DNA of 46,221 bases from Myxococcales bacterium. Lineage in GTDB: Bacteria; Myxococcota_A; UBA9160; SMWR01. A program made the position numbers and the translations under genes. The notes under the pieces are model-generated. The model was given only the letters and a program-made list of their open reading frames with translations, was not told where the DNA came from and did no database searches. Position 1 is the stretch's first letter; the number at the start of each line of letters is the position of its first letter. Shown piece after piece: positions 17,995-24,702 of this stretch. The stretch spans positions 1-46,221 of the forward strand of contig JACZVU010000002.1 in NCBI GenBank assembly GCA_022572485.1. Direction: 5' to 3'.

Positions 17995-18930
17995 ATGAGT
18001 CTCGATCCCTCTACCCGTCAGCGCATCGAAGAAGTGATCGCGTCGAACGACGTCGTGTTGTTCATGAAGGGCAATCGCGAGGCGCCGCAATGCGGCTTCT
18101 CGTCGACGGTGGTCGGGATTCTCGACGATCTTGTCGCCGACTATGTGACCGCGGATGTACTGGCCGATCCGGTCGTCCGAGAGGGGATCAAGGAATACTC
18201 GCAGTGGCCGACGATCCCCCAGCTCTACGTGCGCGGCGAGTTTATCGGCGGATGCGACATCATTCAGGAACTCGCGGCCTCTGGTGAACTTGCGCAATCT
18301 CTCGGTGTGGATGCGTCACCTCGGAGCGAAACACCAGAGATCACCGTGACACCCGCTGGTGCCGAAGCGCTTCGCGATGCGGCGTGTTCGGCACCAAAAG
18401 ATGCCGTACTCCATCTGGGCATCGACGCGCGGTTCCAGAACAAGCTCTACTTCGCTCCTCGAGGCCCCAATGAGATCACCGTGGAGTCGAGCGGCATTGC
18501 GATCGCGCTCGACCCTTTGAGCGCCGCTCGCGCGAACGGCTCGATCATCGATGTCGCCGATACCGCACAGGGCTCCGGCTTTCGGATCGACAACCCGAAT
18601 GCGCCAGCGGGTCAGGTGAAACAGGCGGAGGTTCGGGAAATCAAGCGGCAACTCGACGAAGGGGAGTTGCGAGAGTTTTTCGACGTTCGCACTCCCGAAG
18701 AGCGCGCGAAGGCCAGCATTCCGGGAACGCGCCTGATGACCCCGGAAGAGGCCGAGAGGATCAGTGGGTTGCCAAAAGACACCCCGTTGGCCTTCCACTG
18801 CCACCACGGAGGCCGCAGCCAGACCGCCGCCGAGCACTTTTTGGGCTTGGGCTTTACCAACGTCTCCAACCTCGTCGGTGGGATCGACGCGTGGTCGCAG
18901 GAGGTCGATCCGGAGATTCCCCGCTACTAG
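17995..18930 (+). CDS. monothiol glutaredoxin / IscA-like / rhodanese fusion protein
   Basis: 311 residues in three parts. Residues 1-105 are a Grx4-type monothiol glutaredoxin with the CGFS active site (EAPQCGFSSTVVGIL) and WPTIPQLYVRGEFIGGCDI. Residues 110-200 resemble an A-type iron-sulfur carrier (ITVTPAGAEALRDA ... GFRIDNPNAP), but the usual three cysteines are absent. Residues 210-311 are a rhodanese domain with HCHHGGRS as active loop, cysteine present, and GGIDAWS. The protein joins cluster binding with sulfur handling; a role in Fe-S assembly or sulfur transfer is inferred. BolA, the usual partner of CGFS glutaredoxins, is at 9919. The TAG stop forms the left CTAG edge of the repeat that follows. 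Confidence 0.9.
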   Translation: MSLDPSTRQRIEEVIASNDVVLFMKGNREAPQCGFSSTVVGILDDLVADYVTADVLADPVVREGIKEYSQWPTIPQLYVRGEFIGGCDIIQELAASGELAQSLGVDASPRSETPEITVTPAGAEALRDAACSAPKDAVLHLGIDARFQNKLYFAPRGPNEITVESSGIAIALDPLSAARANGSIIDVADTAQGSGFRIDNPNAPAGQVKQAEVREIKRQLDEGELREFFDVRTPEERAKASIPGTRLMTPEEAERISGLPKDTPLAFHCHHGGRSQTAAEHFLGLGFTNVSNLVGGIDAWSQEVDPEIPRY

Positions 18931-19003
18931 AGAGGGTCGCGGAATAGGGTTACACCGATCCTCGTCGGGAACCGGCGTCACGGTATTCTGCGGGATTCTC
19001 TAG
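18927..19003. repeat. 77-bp CTAG-bounded palindromic element, copy 1
   Basis: Starts and ends with CTAG (outer arms CTAGAGAG/TTCTCTAG) and is an imperfect palindrome along its whole length. Two more copies of exactly 77 bp lie at 33683 and 34146, with few differences. The left CTAG contains the TAG stop codon of the glutaredoxin fusion. Not coding. It could be a small mobile repeat or a stem-loop that ends transcription of the gene. Confidence 0.85.
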
Positions 19004-19442
19004 CCCGCGCAGGGCCGTTGTTTTATGAATGGGGTTCCGAGATGCAAGAGCCACTCGCTCAAACCCTATATCGCTCGCAGCTCTTGCGTCCCGGCCCCCG
19101 CGAACCTGTTTCTCTGCGCGAAGACAAACCACCGTACCCAGAGCCCTCTCGAACAGGAGCGTCGCTTGGGTGCGGTGACGGGAGGCCTGAGGGCGACATG
19201 GGGTTTGAGCCCGATGGCCTCCCGTCACCGCACCCGTGAAACCCGCTCCCGCAGAAGAGTGCGACCCAGAGCCGAGCTCAACGATGCAAAATGAGGCTGG
19301 TCGCGTGTGTTCTCGTTAGCGCTGCACCGCCCTCCGAGCGGAGACAAATGCTCCTGAGCAATCGCGTCTGGCAGCGCATTTTCTCAGGAGGTTAGAGGGG
19401 CGCCTGCTCGGCCTTTTCGTGAATCTTGGGTCCGGCTCCTAG
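19000..19442. repeat. larger repeat module, copy 1
   Basis: 443 bases between two CTAG sites, filling the gap between two convergent genes. Three stretches match the second copy at 33756-34149 in the same order: 19167-19272 (with a long stem-loop), 19281-19314 and 19411-19433. The rest differs. The right CTAG holds the TAG stop of the KARI-like gene. No ribosome-binding site or conserved reading frame was found, so it is taken as non-coding. Confidence 0.75.
19169..19235 (+). ncRNA. conserved stem-loop, copy 1 (possible structured RNA)
   Basis: A perfect 20-bp stem (left arm GGGTGCGGTGACGGGAGGCC) closes a 27-base loop that contains GGGCGACATGGG and TGAGCCCGAT. The same structure is at 33887. 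The one stem difference, C at 19174 against T at 33892, keeps a pair with G if the plus strand is RNA. The name ncRNA is a hypothesis; a DNA-level palindrome is also possible. Confidence 0.5.
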
Positions 19443-20440
19443 CCGGCGTTTCCGATTTTGAAGGCGATTCGGGTTGCTTCGTCCCACTTGGCTACGGGCA
19501 TTTTGTCGCGGGCTTCGCGGATTTTTTCGAATAGGGCGGTTGCGGTCGATTGCTGGTTGGACCACTCATCGGCGAAGCTCCCCGAGCGGATTTCCTCGAG
19601 GACCTCGCTCATTTTTTCCTTGATCGGTTTGGCGAGCGACATGAATCGCGCGCCGCGGGTGACGGTTCCGTACTGACTGGTGCGCGAGTGGAAATCCATC
19701 TGTTTCAACATTCCCACCTCACGCATTTTCTCAAGCGAGTAGGCAAACTCGCCCGATAGATAGAGTTCGAGCAGTACCGCTTCTGGTGGGTAGCCCGCTT
19801 CGACCAGCAACTCGATCGCCGTAATGAGCACCCGTCCAAAGGCGGGGCCGAAGGCCTGCTCGGTAAAGAGATCCAGGGTGGCCTCATCGTGCATCGACAT
19901 TTCGATGCAGCCCGCGCGAGTCGATCCGATTGCCTTGGCGATGGCAAGCATCCGTGCCTTGGCGGTTCCAGTTGCCTCCTGGTGCACGCCGACAAAACTC
20001 GGGAAGCCGCTTCCCGAGACGAAAGTCTCCCGCACGCCAACGCCGATCATTCGCGGTGCCACGAGTGCCACATCGACGTAGGCTGGCGGCGTGATCAAGT
20101 TGAACGCGATGTTGTAGCCCGACGCGAATACGACGAGGTTGCCGGATACCAGGTTGGGAGCAACGTGCGTCTTGAAGACTTCCGGCATGATCTCATCGGG
20201 AATCAGCAGCATCACGATATCGGCTTGTGCGCAAGCATCTGCGATGCTCGATACCGAGAATCCCTCCTGTTTCGCCGTTGCATACGCGTGGTCTTGAATG
20301 TTTCCGACGATGACATTCACTTTGGAATCGCGAAGATTGAGTGCCTGGGAACGCCCCTGGTTGCCGTAGCCGATCAACGCGACGGTTTGGTCTTCGAGTA
20401 CACCCAGGTCGGCGTCTTCATCATGGTAGATCTGAGACAT
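19439..20440 (-). CDS. ketol-acid reductoisomerase-like protein with altered catalytic motifs
   Basis: 333 residues, the class I KARI size, with GGAGG before the ATG. The N-terminal Rossmann domain has IGYGNQGRSQALNLRDS, like GYGSQG in IlvC. The C-terminal knotted domain keeps DLFTEQAF (metal ligands D and E) and SRTSQYG. Two canonical parts differ. The catalytic APKGPG segment reads APRMIGVG, losing the lysine. The ExxxE pair in the C-terminal domain is stretched (ELYLSGE). True acetolactate isomeroreduction is therefore doubtful; a related 2-hydroxy/keto acid substrate is possible. No ilvN, ilvD or leu gene is adjacent. The TAG stop overlaps the CTAG edge of the repeat module. Confidence 0.75.
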   Translation of the reverse strand: MSQIYHDEDADLGVLEDQTVALIGYGNQGRSQALNLRDSKVNVIVGNIQDHAYATAKQEGFSVSSIADACAQADIVMLLIPDEIMPEVFKTHVAPNLVSGNLVVFASGYNIAFNLITPPAYVDVALVAPRMIGVGVRETFVSGSGFPSFVGVHQEATGTAKARMLAIAKAIGSTRAGCIEMSMHDEATLDLFTEQAFGPAFGRVLITAIELLVEAGYPPEAVLLELYLSGEFAYSLEKMREVGMLKQMDFHSRTSQYGTVTRGARFMSLAKPIKEKMSEVLEEIRSGSFADEWSNQQSTATALFEKIREARDKMPVAKWDEATRIAFKIGNAG

Positions 20441-20546
20441 TCAATGTCCTCCAAAACGGCGATCTGCAGCTTAGCATCAGCGCCGAGGCGAACGACCCCT
20501 ACATGGGGGAGCTGGCGATCGGATATTTGCCTTTGATGGAGCCGGT

Positions 20547-21260
20547 CTACCCGCTCAGCAATTCGGCGAAGCGGCGGAGCAGTGTCGCTCCGCCGGGGCA
20601 TTCTTCGACCGTAGCGAGTCGATCGTCCGCGTCGATGTTTTCGGCGATGAGCAGTTTTCTGCGCTCCTCGATGTAACGCCTCATCACATGGGCGTCGAAC
20701 TCGGGATGGAACTGCACTCCCCACGCTGCGATTCCGAAAGAGAATGCGGTGTTTGGGTCTCCTGTGCTCGACCCCAGGCGAACAGCCGCATCGGGCAATT
20801 CGAGGACGGCTTCTGTGTGGGTGGTGTGGGCGCGCAGCGAGCCTCTGAATCCTGCCAGCAGCGCGTCCTCTGAGGCTTCCTCGGCTAACCGCACTCGGAC
20901 GGTTCCGATCTGGCGTCCGCGTGGATTGGGCCCAATACGGCCGCCCAGCGCATGGGCGAGCAGTTGGTGCCCATAACAGATCCCCAGCACGGGCGTCGTG
21001 CGCTCGACCACGCCGCGCAGCCATTCCGCGGTGCGTTCGCTCCAGCTTTCGCGGTGCGAAACCATGGAACTCGATCCCGTTACGACGACACCCGCGAACC
21101 TCCCCGGATCGGGAAGCTCCTCACCCTCGAAGGCCACAATCACCGTCACTCGGTTTCGATTCAGGCCCATCCCGGCGCTGATCCAATCCTCGAAATCGCC
21201 GCATTCGCGGGCCAGCGAGGCGAATGTCGTGCCGGTTTTGACGATCAGTAGCGGATCCAT
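20547..21260 (-). CDS. class I glutamine amidotransferase (GuaA-N-like)
   Basis: 237 residues from the ATG at 21260. A lone glutaminase domain: GVVVTGSSSMVSHRESWSE, then the nucleophile elbow LGICYGHQLLAHALGG with catalytic Cys, and WGVQFHPEF with the His and Glu of the triad. Single-domain proteins of this kind are often labelled GMP synthase-like. They may act on gamma-glutamyl compounds or supply ammonia to an unknown synthase. An upstream in-frame start at 21320 would add 20 Arg/Ala-rich residues and is less likely. Same strand as the KARI-like gene, with 106 bases between. Confidence 0.85.
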   Translation of the reverse strand: MDPLLIVKTGTTFASLARECGDFEDWISAGMGLNRNRVTVIVAFEGEELPDPGRFAGVVVTGSSSMVSHRESWSERTAEWLRGVVERTTPVLGICYGHQLLAHALGGRIGPNPRGRQIGTVRVRLAEEASEDALLAGFRGSLRAHTTHTEAVLELPDAAVRLGSSTGDPNTAFSFGIAAWGVQFHPEFDAHVMRRYIEERRKLLIAENIDADDRLATVEECPGGATLLRRFAELLSG

Positions 21261-21451
21261 GGCTGGGAGTTCGCACGCGGGTCGTGCACGCGAACTCCTA
21301 GCCAAGGCGAGCCTGCCCAACTAGATTTAGCGCAGTGAGGCGTCCCGGGTTTTTGGAGAGCTCGCTCTGCGGTATCAAGCAGGCCCCGCGGCGCTGCATG
21401 CGTGAGATGTGCCGTCGCCTTCAGGGGGTTTCGATGGGAGGGAGGTGGGTC

Positions 21452-21727
21452 GTGTTGAAGGGGTCGTGGATCGCCGCTCTGCTGCTGATCTCGATTGCGG
21501 GCTGCCAGACGACGCGATCGTGGAATGACGATTGTCCCGGGGTGTACTCGGGCGTCCGTTACTTTGCCAGTCAGCGGGACTCGCTTCCGTGGGACGGCAA
21601 GGTTTTCTTCACGCTGGATCTGCCGTTGACGGTCGTCGCCGATACCCTCTTGCTACCGGCATCTGCTTGGGTCAACCCGGTCAAGCCTTACAGCGGGTGG
21701 GTGCCGGGATGTCGCTGGGCGGATTGA
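21452..21727 (+). CDS. YceK/YidQ-like lipoprotein
   Basis: About 91 residues from the GTG at 21452, which has GGAGG six bases upstream; an ATG at 21434 is also in frame. The lipobox LISIAGC predicts lipidation and envelope location. The mature part (CPGVYSGVRYFASQRD ... LPLTVVADTLLLPASA) matches the pattern of YceK/YidQ (DUF1375) proteins, where a gene-family motif PxVYSGxR is followed by a conserved DLPLSxxxDTLLLP. Function unknown. It precedes the fluoride channel gene by 87 bases on the same strand. Confidence 0.75.
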   Translation: MLKGSWIAALLLISIAGCQTTRSWNDDCPGVYSGVRYFASQRDSLPWDGKVFFTLDLPLTVVADTLLLPASAWVNPVKPYSGWVPGCRWAD

Positions 21728-21814
21728 TTCGGTCGACGATCGAGAAACATTGGGTTTGGCGTTGATGGACCGGATTTCGGCCGGGAGTTTGAACTGACCA
21801 GCAAGGGTGCTCTG

Positions 21815-22189
21815 ATGCAGATTCTTCTGGTGGGGACCGGTGGCTTCATCGGCTCTGCGCTGCGTTACACGATCAGCGGATTGGTGTATCGCGTGGTTCC
21901 CTTTTCCGGGTTTCCCTACGGAACGCGGGTCGTCAATCTCGTAGGGTGTCTGGCGATCGGACTGCTGACCGGCCTGTCCGAATCGCGACAGGTGATCGGC
22001 CCGGAGCTTCGGGCCTTTCTCTTCTTGGGATTGCTGGGCGGCTTCACTACATTTTCGGCATTCGCCTACGAAGGAGTCGAGCTGATCCGCGACGGTGGGT
22101 TCGCAAAGGTACTTGCGAGTGTGATGGTTCACGTTCTGGTGGGTTTCCTGGCGGTGTGGTTCGGGTACGCGATCACGGGTGTCCGATGA
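21815..22189 (+). CDS. crcB: CrcB/FluC fluoride ion channel
   Basis: 124 residues with four membrane segments, the normal FluC size. Motifs: GTGGFIGSALRY in helix 1, FPYGTRVVNLVGC in helix 2 (pore Asn), and LGGFTTFSAFAYE in helix 3 with the Phe-box and central Na+ site. The dimer exports fluoride across the inner membrane. The 85 bases upstream show no recognisable fluoride riboswitch. The AlkB-like gene starts 9 bases after the stop. Confidence 0.95.
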   Translation: MQILLVGTGGFIGSALRYTISGLVYRVVPFSGFPYGTRVVNLVGCLAIGLLTGLSESRQVIGPELRAFLFLGLLGGFTTFSAFAYEGVELIRDGGFAKVLASVMVHVLVGFLAVWFGYAITGVR

Positions 22190-22198
22190 AATCGAAGT

Positions 22199-22894
22199 GT
22201 GAGGACCGTCGTGGATTTCGGGTTTTTGCAACGTGCATCTCGGATTGAATCATTGGAACCTGCTGAATCGGCGCGCCTACTTTCGATAGCTCCCGTCTTG
22301 CTGATCGATGGCGACGTCCGTTTGATTGCCAACTTCCTCACGCGCCCGCAATTGGATGCTTATTTTGCGGAGCTTCTGGATCTCGTAGAGTGGACGCAGC
22401 ACATCATTCGAATTCGAGGAAGGGAAGTCGCCTCGCCTCGGCTCTCTGCGTGGTACGGAGACCCTGGCGCGCACTACAGCTACTCGGGCATCTCTCTTTC
22501 GCCCCGCCCCTGGTTGCCGGTCCTCCTGGAGTTGAAGACACGGGTCGAGGCGGCCTGCAATGCGCCGTTCAATAGTGTGTTGCTGAACCTGTACCGCGAT
22601 GGTGCCGACAGCATGGGTTGGCATAGCGACGACGAGCCCGAACTCGGTGAGCGGCCGCTGATTGCCTCTCTGAGTCTTGGAGCGACACGCCGGTTCCGTT
22701 TGCGCCACCGGCTGCGGAAGGATCTCGAGCCCGTGGTGATCGACCTCGAGAACGGCTCGCTGTTGATCATGGAGGGCGATACGCAGCGCTTTTGGAAACA
22801 CCAGGTTCCTAAATCCAAGCGAGTCGCCGAGCCGCGCGTGAATCTGACCTTTCGGCAGATCTGCCGGGCAGCGCCTCGCGGGCGGGAGTTGTGA
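22199..22894 (+). CDS. alkB: AlkB-like 2-oxoglutarate/Fe(II) dioxygenase
   Basis: 231 residues. Sequence order fits ALKBH2/3-type repair enzymes: SPRLSAWYGDPGAHYSYSG as substrate lid, NLYRDGADSMGWHSDDE with the iron ligands His and Asp, WKHQVPK with the distal His, and RVNLTFR with the 2-oxoglutarate Arg. Such enzymes remove 1-methyladenine and 3-methylcytosine from DNA or RNA. The start is GTG at 22199 or GTG at 22211; AGGACC lies upstream of the second. Tight spacing to crcB suggests one transcript; no ada box or other damage-response gene is present. Confidence 0.92.
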   Translation: MRTVVDFGFLQRASRIESLEPAESARLLSIAPVLLIDGDVRLIANFLTRPQLDAYFAELLDLVEWTQHIIRIRGREVASPRLSAWYGDPGAHYSYSGISLSPRPWLPVLLELKTRVEAACNAPFNSVLLNLYRDGADSMGWHSDDEPELGERPLIASLSLGATRRFRLRHRLRKDLEPVVIDLENGSLLIMEGDTQRFWKHQVPKSKRVAEPRVNLTFRQICRAAPRGREL

Positions 22895-23007
22895 GATGAG
22901 GGTTTCGCTGTTCGGTGATCGCCGAGCATCAGTCTGCGCAGGGCGGTAGGTCTGCATCGGCCGGGATGCAGTGCCCTGATCGTCCGAGTGGGCCGTGAAG
23001 CGTTTTG

Positions 23008-24018
23008 TTAGTCGCTCCGAGACCGATCGCCAAGCACTCGTGCGACTTCGTCGTAGGCAAAAGTCGGAAGTGGAGAGCGGTCGCTCTGGAGCACGCCGCT
23101 TCCCGACACAGCCTTACCGATTGTCCGAGCCGGAATGCCGCGATCTTCGAGCCGCCGGCACGCGTCTGCAACGCGATCGGGCGGAAACGCCGCCAGCAGC
23201 GCTCCCGACGCGAGGGCGCCCCAGGGGTCGGCGCCCAGGGCGCCGCATACCGCGCGGCCGGGCTCGAACCAGAGCACGGATTCTTCATCGAGTCGAATTT
23301 GAATCCCGGCCGCGTCGGCGAGCTCGTAGAGGCCCGACGAGAGTCCACCTTCCGTTGGGTCGTGGAGGGCGGTTGCTCCCGCATCCGTGGCGAGCAGCGC
23401 AGCGTCGACTATGGAGATTCCCGGCCGTGTAACGGCTTCTCGGGCGAGAGCGAGAAGATTCGGGTCGACAGCATCGAGTCGCGGATTCATTCCCGCGGCA
23501 AGGACTGCCGCCGCTTCGACAGGCGCAAAGCCAGCCTGCACGATTGCGTCTCCTGCTTGTGCCCCGCTGGTTCGGAGAAAACGGCGATCCGGGCTGAATC
23601 CCATCATCTGCCCAATGACGATCGGTTGATTGACCGCGCAAGACACCTCGGTGTGTCCACCCACCAGGGTGGCTCCGACATCTTCCAGCGCTGAGCGCAT
23701 CGAAGTAAAGAGGGCTCGTACGTCGCTTTCGCAGGTGCCCACCGGCAACAGCACGACCGCCAGGAACCAACGCGGCCGCACGCCCATGACGGCTACATCG
23801 TTGGCGTTGATCGTAACCGCGTGGGCTCCTACGTCATTGCCGGTCAAGGTGATCGGGTCTGCGGCAGCAATCAGCGTTCCCTCAGGAACATCGATCGCAC
23901 AGCCGTCCTCACCCAGCGCGGGCCCGAGGCGCACTTCACCCGGCAGATTGTCTTGCTCAGCAAGGATCTCGCGAAGCAGCTCGGGAGGGAGTTTGCCGTG
24001 GCGGAGCGGGGTCGTCAC
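23008..24018 (-). CDS. HypE/PurM-like AIR synthase-family protein
   Basis: 336 residues with an AIR synthase N-domain and C-domain. Near the start LGPALGEDGCAIDVPEG gives the ATP-binding glycines and DGCAI acid. VTINANDVAVMGVRPRWF is the conserved helix with ND, and LVGGHTEVSCAV follows. The C-half has LHDPTEGGLSSGLYELADAAG, close to the HypE DPTRGG motif. Unlike HypE it lacks a C-terminal PRIC cysteine tail. No hydrogenase-maturation genes are near. It is probably an ATP-dependent kinase or dehydratase-type enzyme of unknown substrate. The GTG start follows directly on the TGA of the small gene upstream, so translation is coupled. Confidence 0.75.
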   Translation of the reverse strand: MTTPLRHGKLPPELLREILAEQDNLPGEVRLGPALGEDGCAIDVPEGTLIAAADPITLTGNDVGAHAVTINANDVAVMGVRPRWFLAVVLLPVGTCESDVRALFTSMRSALEDVGATLVGGHTEVSCAVNQPIVIGQMMGFSPDRRFLRTSGAQAGDAIVQAGFAPVEAAAVLAAGMNPRLDAVDPNLLALAREAVTRPGISIVDAALLATDAGATALHDPTEGGLSSGLYELADAAGIQIRLDEESVLWFEPGRAVCGALGADPWGALASGALLAAFPPDRVADACRRLEDRGIPARTIGKAVSGSGVLQSDRSPLPTFAYDEVARVLGDRSRSD

Positions 24019-24249
24019 TCAGTGCAGTTTACTGAGATCTTTCCAGAGCGTCTGCCACTGCTCTTCGGCCGCTGTCGTCGCTTCTTCGGCGCTTCCGCCG
24101 AGGGCGACGATCAGCTGGCCCTTTCTCGCGCCGGCGCCCGGAACTCGAACGACCGCCACCCAGGCGTCCGGTTTGGCTGATTTCGTCTGGGTTTGATAGA
24201 GGCGCCCGTCAACCTGCAGCAACCAAGTCAGTGCTTCGATATTCGTCAT
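24019..24249 (-). CDS. small hypothetical protein coupled to HypE-like gene
   Basis: 76 residues, not recognised. Starts at the ATG at 24249 (MTNIEALTWLLQVDGRLYQ) and contains a beta hairpin-like DAWVAVVRVPGAGARKGQLIVALGG, then a charged helix ending in LWKDLSKLH. There is no signal peptide or membrane segment. Its stop TGA is immediately followed by the GTG of the AIR synthase-like gene. A gene this tightly coupled is probably a partner or cofactor of that enzyme; that is inference. Confidence 0.6.
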   Translation of the reverse strand: MTNIEALTWLLQVDGRLYQTQTKSAKPDAWVAVVRVPGAGARKGQLIVALGGSAEEATTAAEEQWQTLWKDLSKLH

Positions 24250-24702
24250 CGAACACCCGATTCCGCGTCAGCTTGTACTCAGCGAACCGCTTCAGCAAAT
24301 TGGAAGTGAGGTGCCGCAGTATACGTCCCGGAATCCGGGTTTTGGAACAAATCCGGCCCGGGTTTTCGATCGAGGATTCACGAGCCGGCAGCTCGTTTGC
24401 AAAAATCCATCCAACCCATTGTTGCTGCGCGCGTTTTGATGATTCGATCTGCTGGTAAATGGCTGCAGTCGATGGTCCGATCGGCGGCTCAAAGGTTTCA
24501 TGAGCGTTCATGGCGGCTGAGCGATTGTCTCGAAGCCATGCCGCTTGCCCCGTGCGGGCTTCTCCTGCGGGCCGCGTCCTCACACCGAGACGCTGTGGCG
24601 CCGATGACGCGGAGGTACCGGTCTGCGTTTTGGGAGAATTTGGGAGCCAAGGCGGTTCCGCATTCCCGCGTCAGCAGGTCGACCACTGGGAAGATTCGAC
24701 TC
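24250..24702. other. intergenic stretch with no supported gene
   Basis: 453 bases between the divergent small gene (minus) and the GGDEF-EAL gene (plus). It stays open in the GGDEF-EAL frame, so an N-terminal extension from a TTG at 24397 or an ATG at 24604 is possible, but the encoded Arg/Ser-rich sequence is unlike a sensor N-terminus and no ribosome-binding site is clear. Both promoters must lie here; none could be fixed. Confidence 0.5.

Noticed and set aside
19018..19294. small plus-strand proteins inside the repeat module
   Set aside because: Frames are not conserved between the two module copies and no ribosome-binding site precedes them.
21728..21814. fluoride riboswitch before crcB
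   Set aside because: The conserved GGNGAUG-type motif and pseudoknot partners could not be found.
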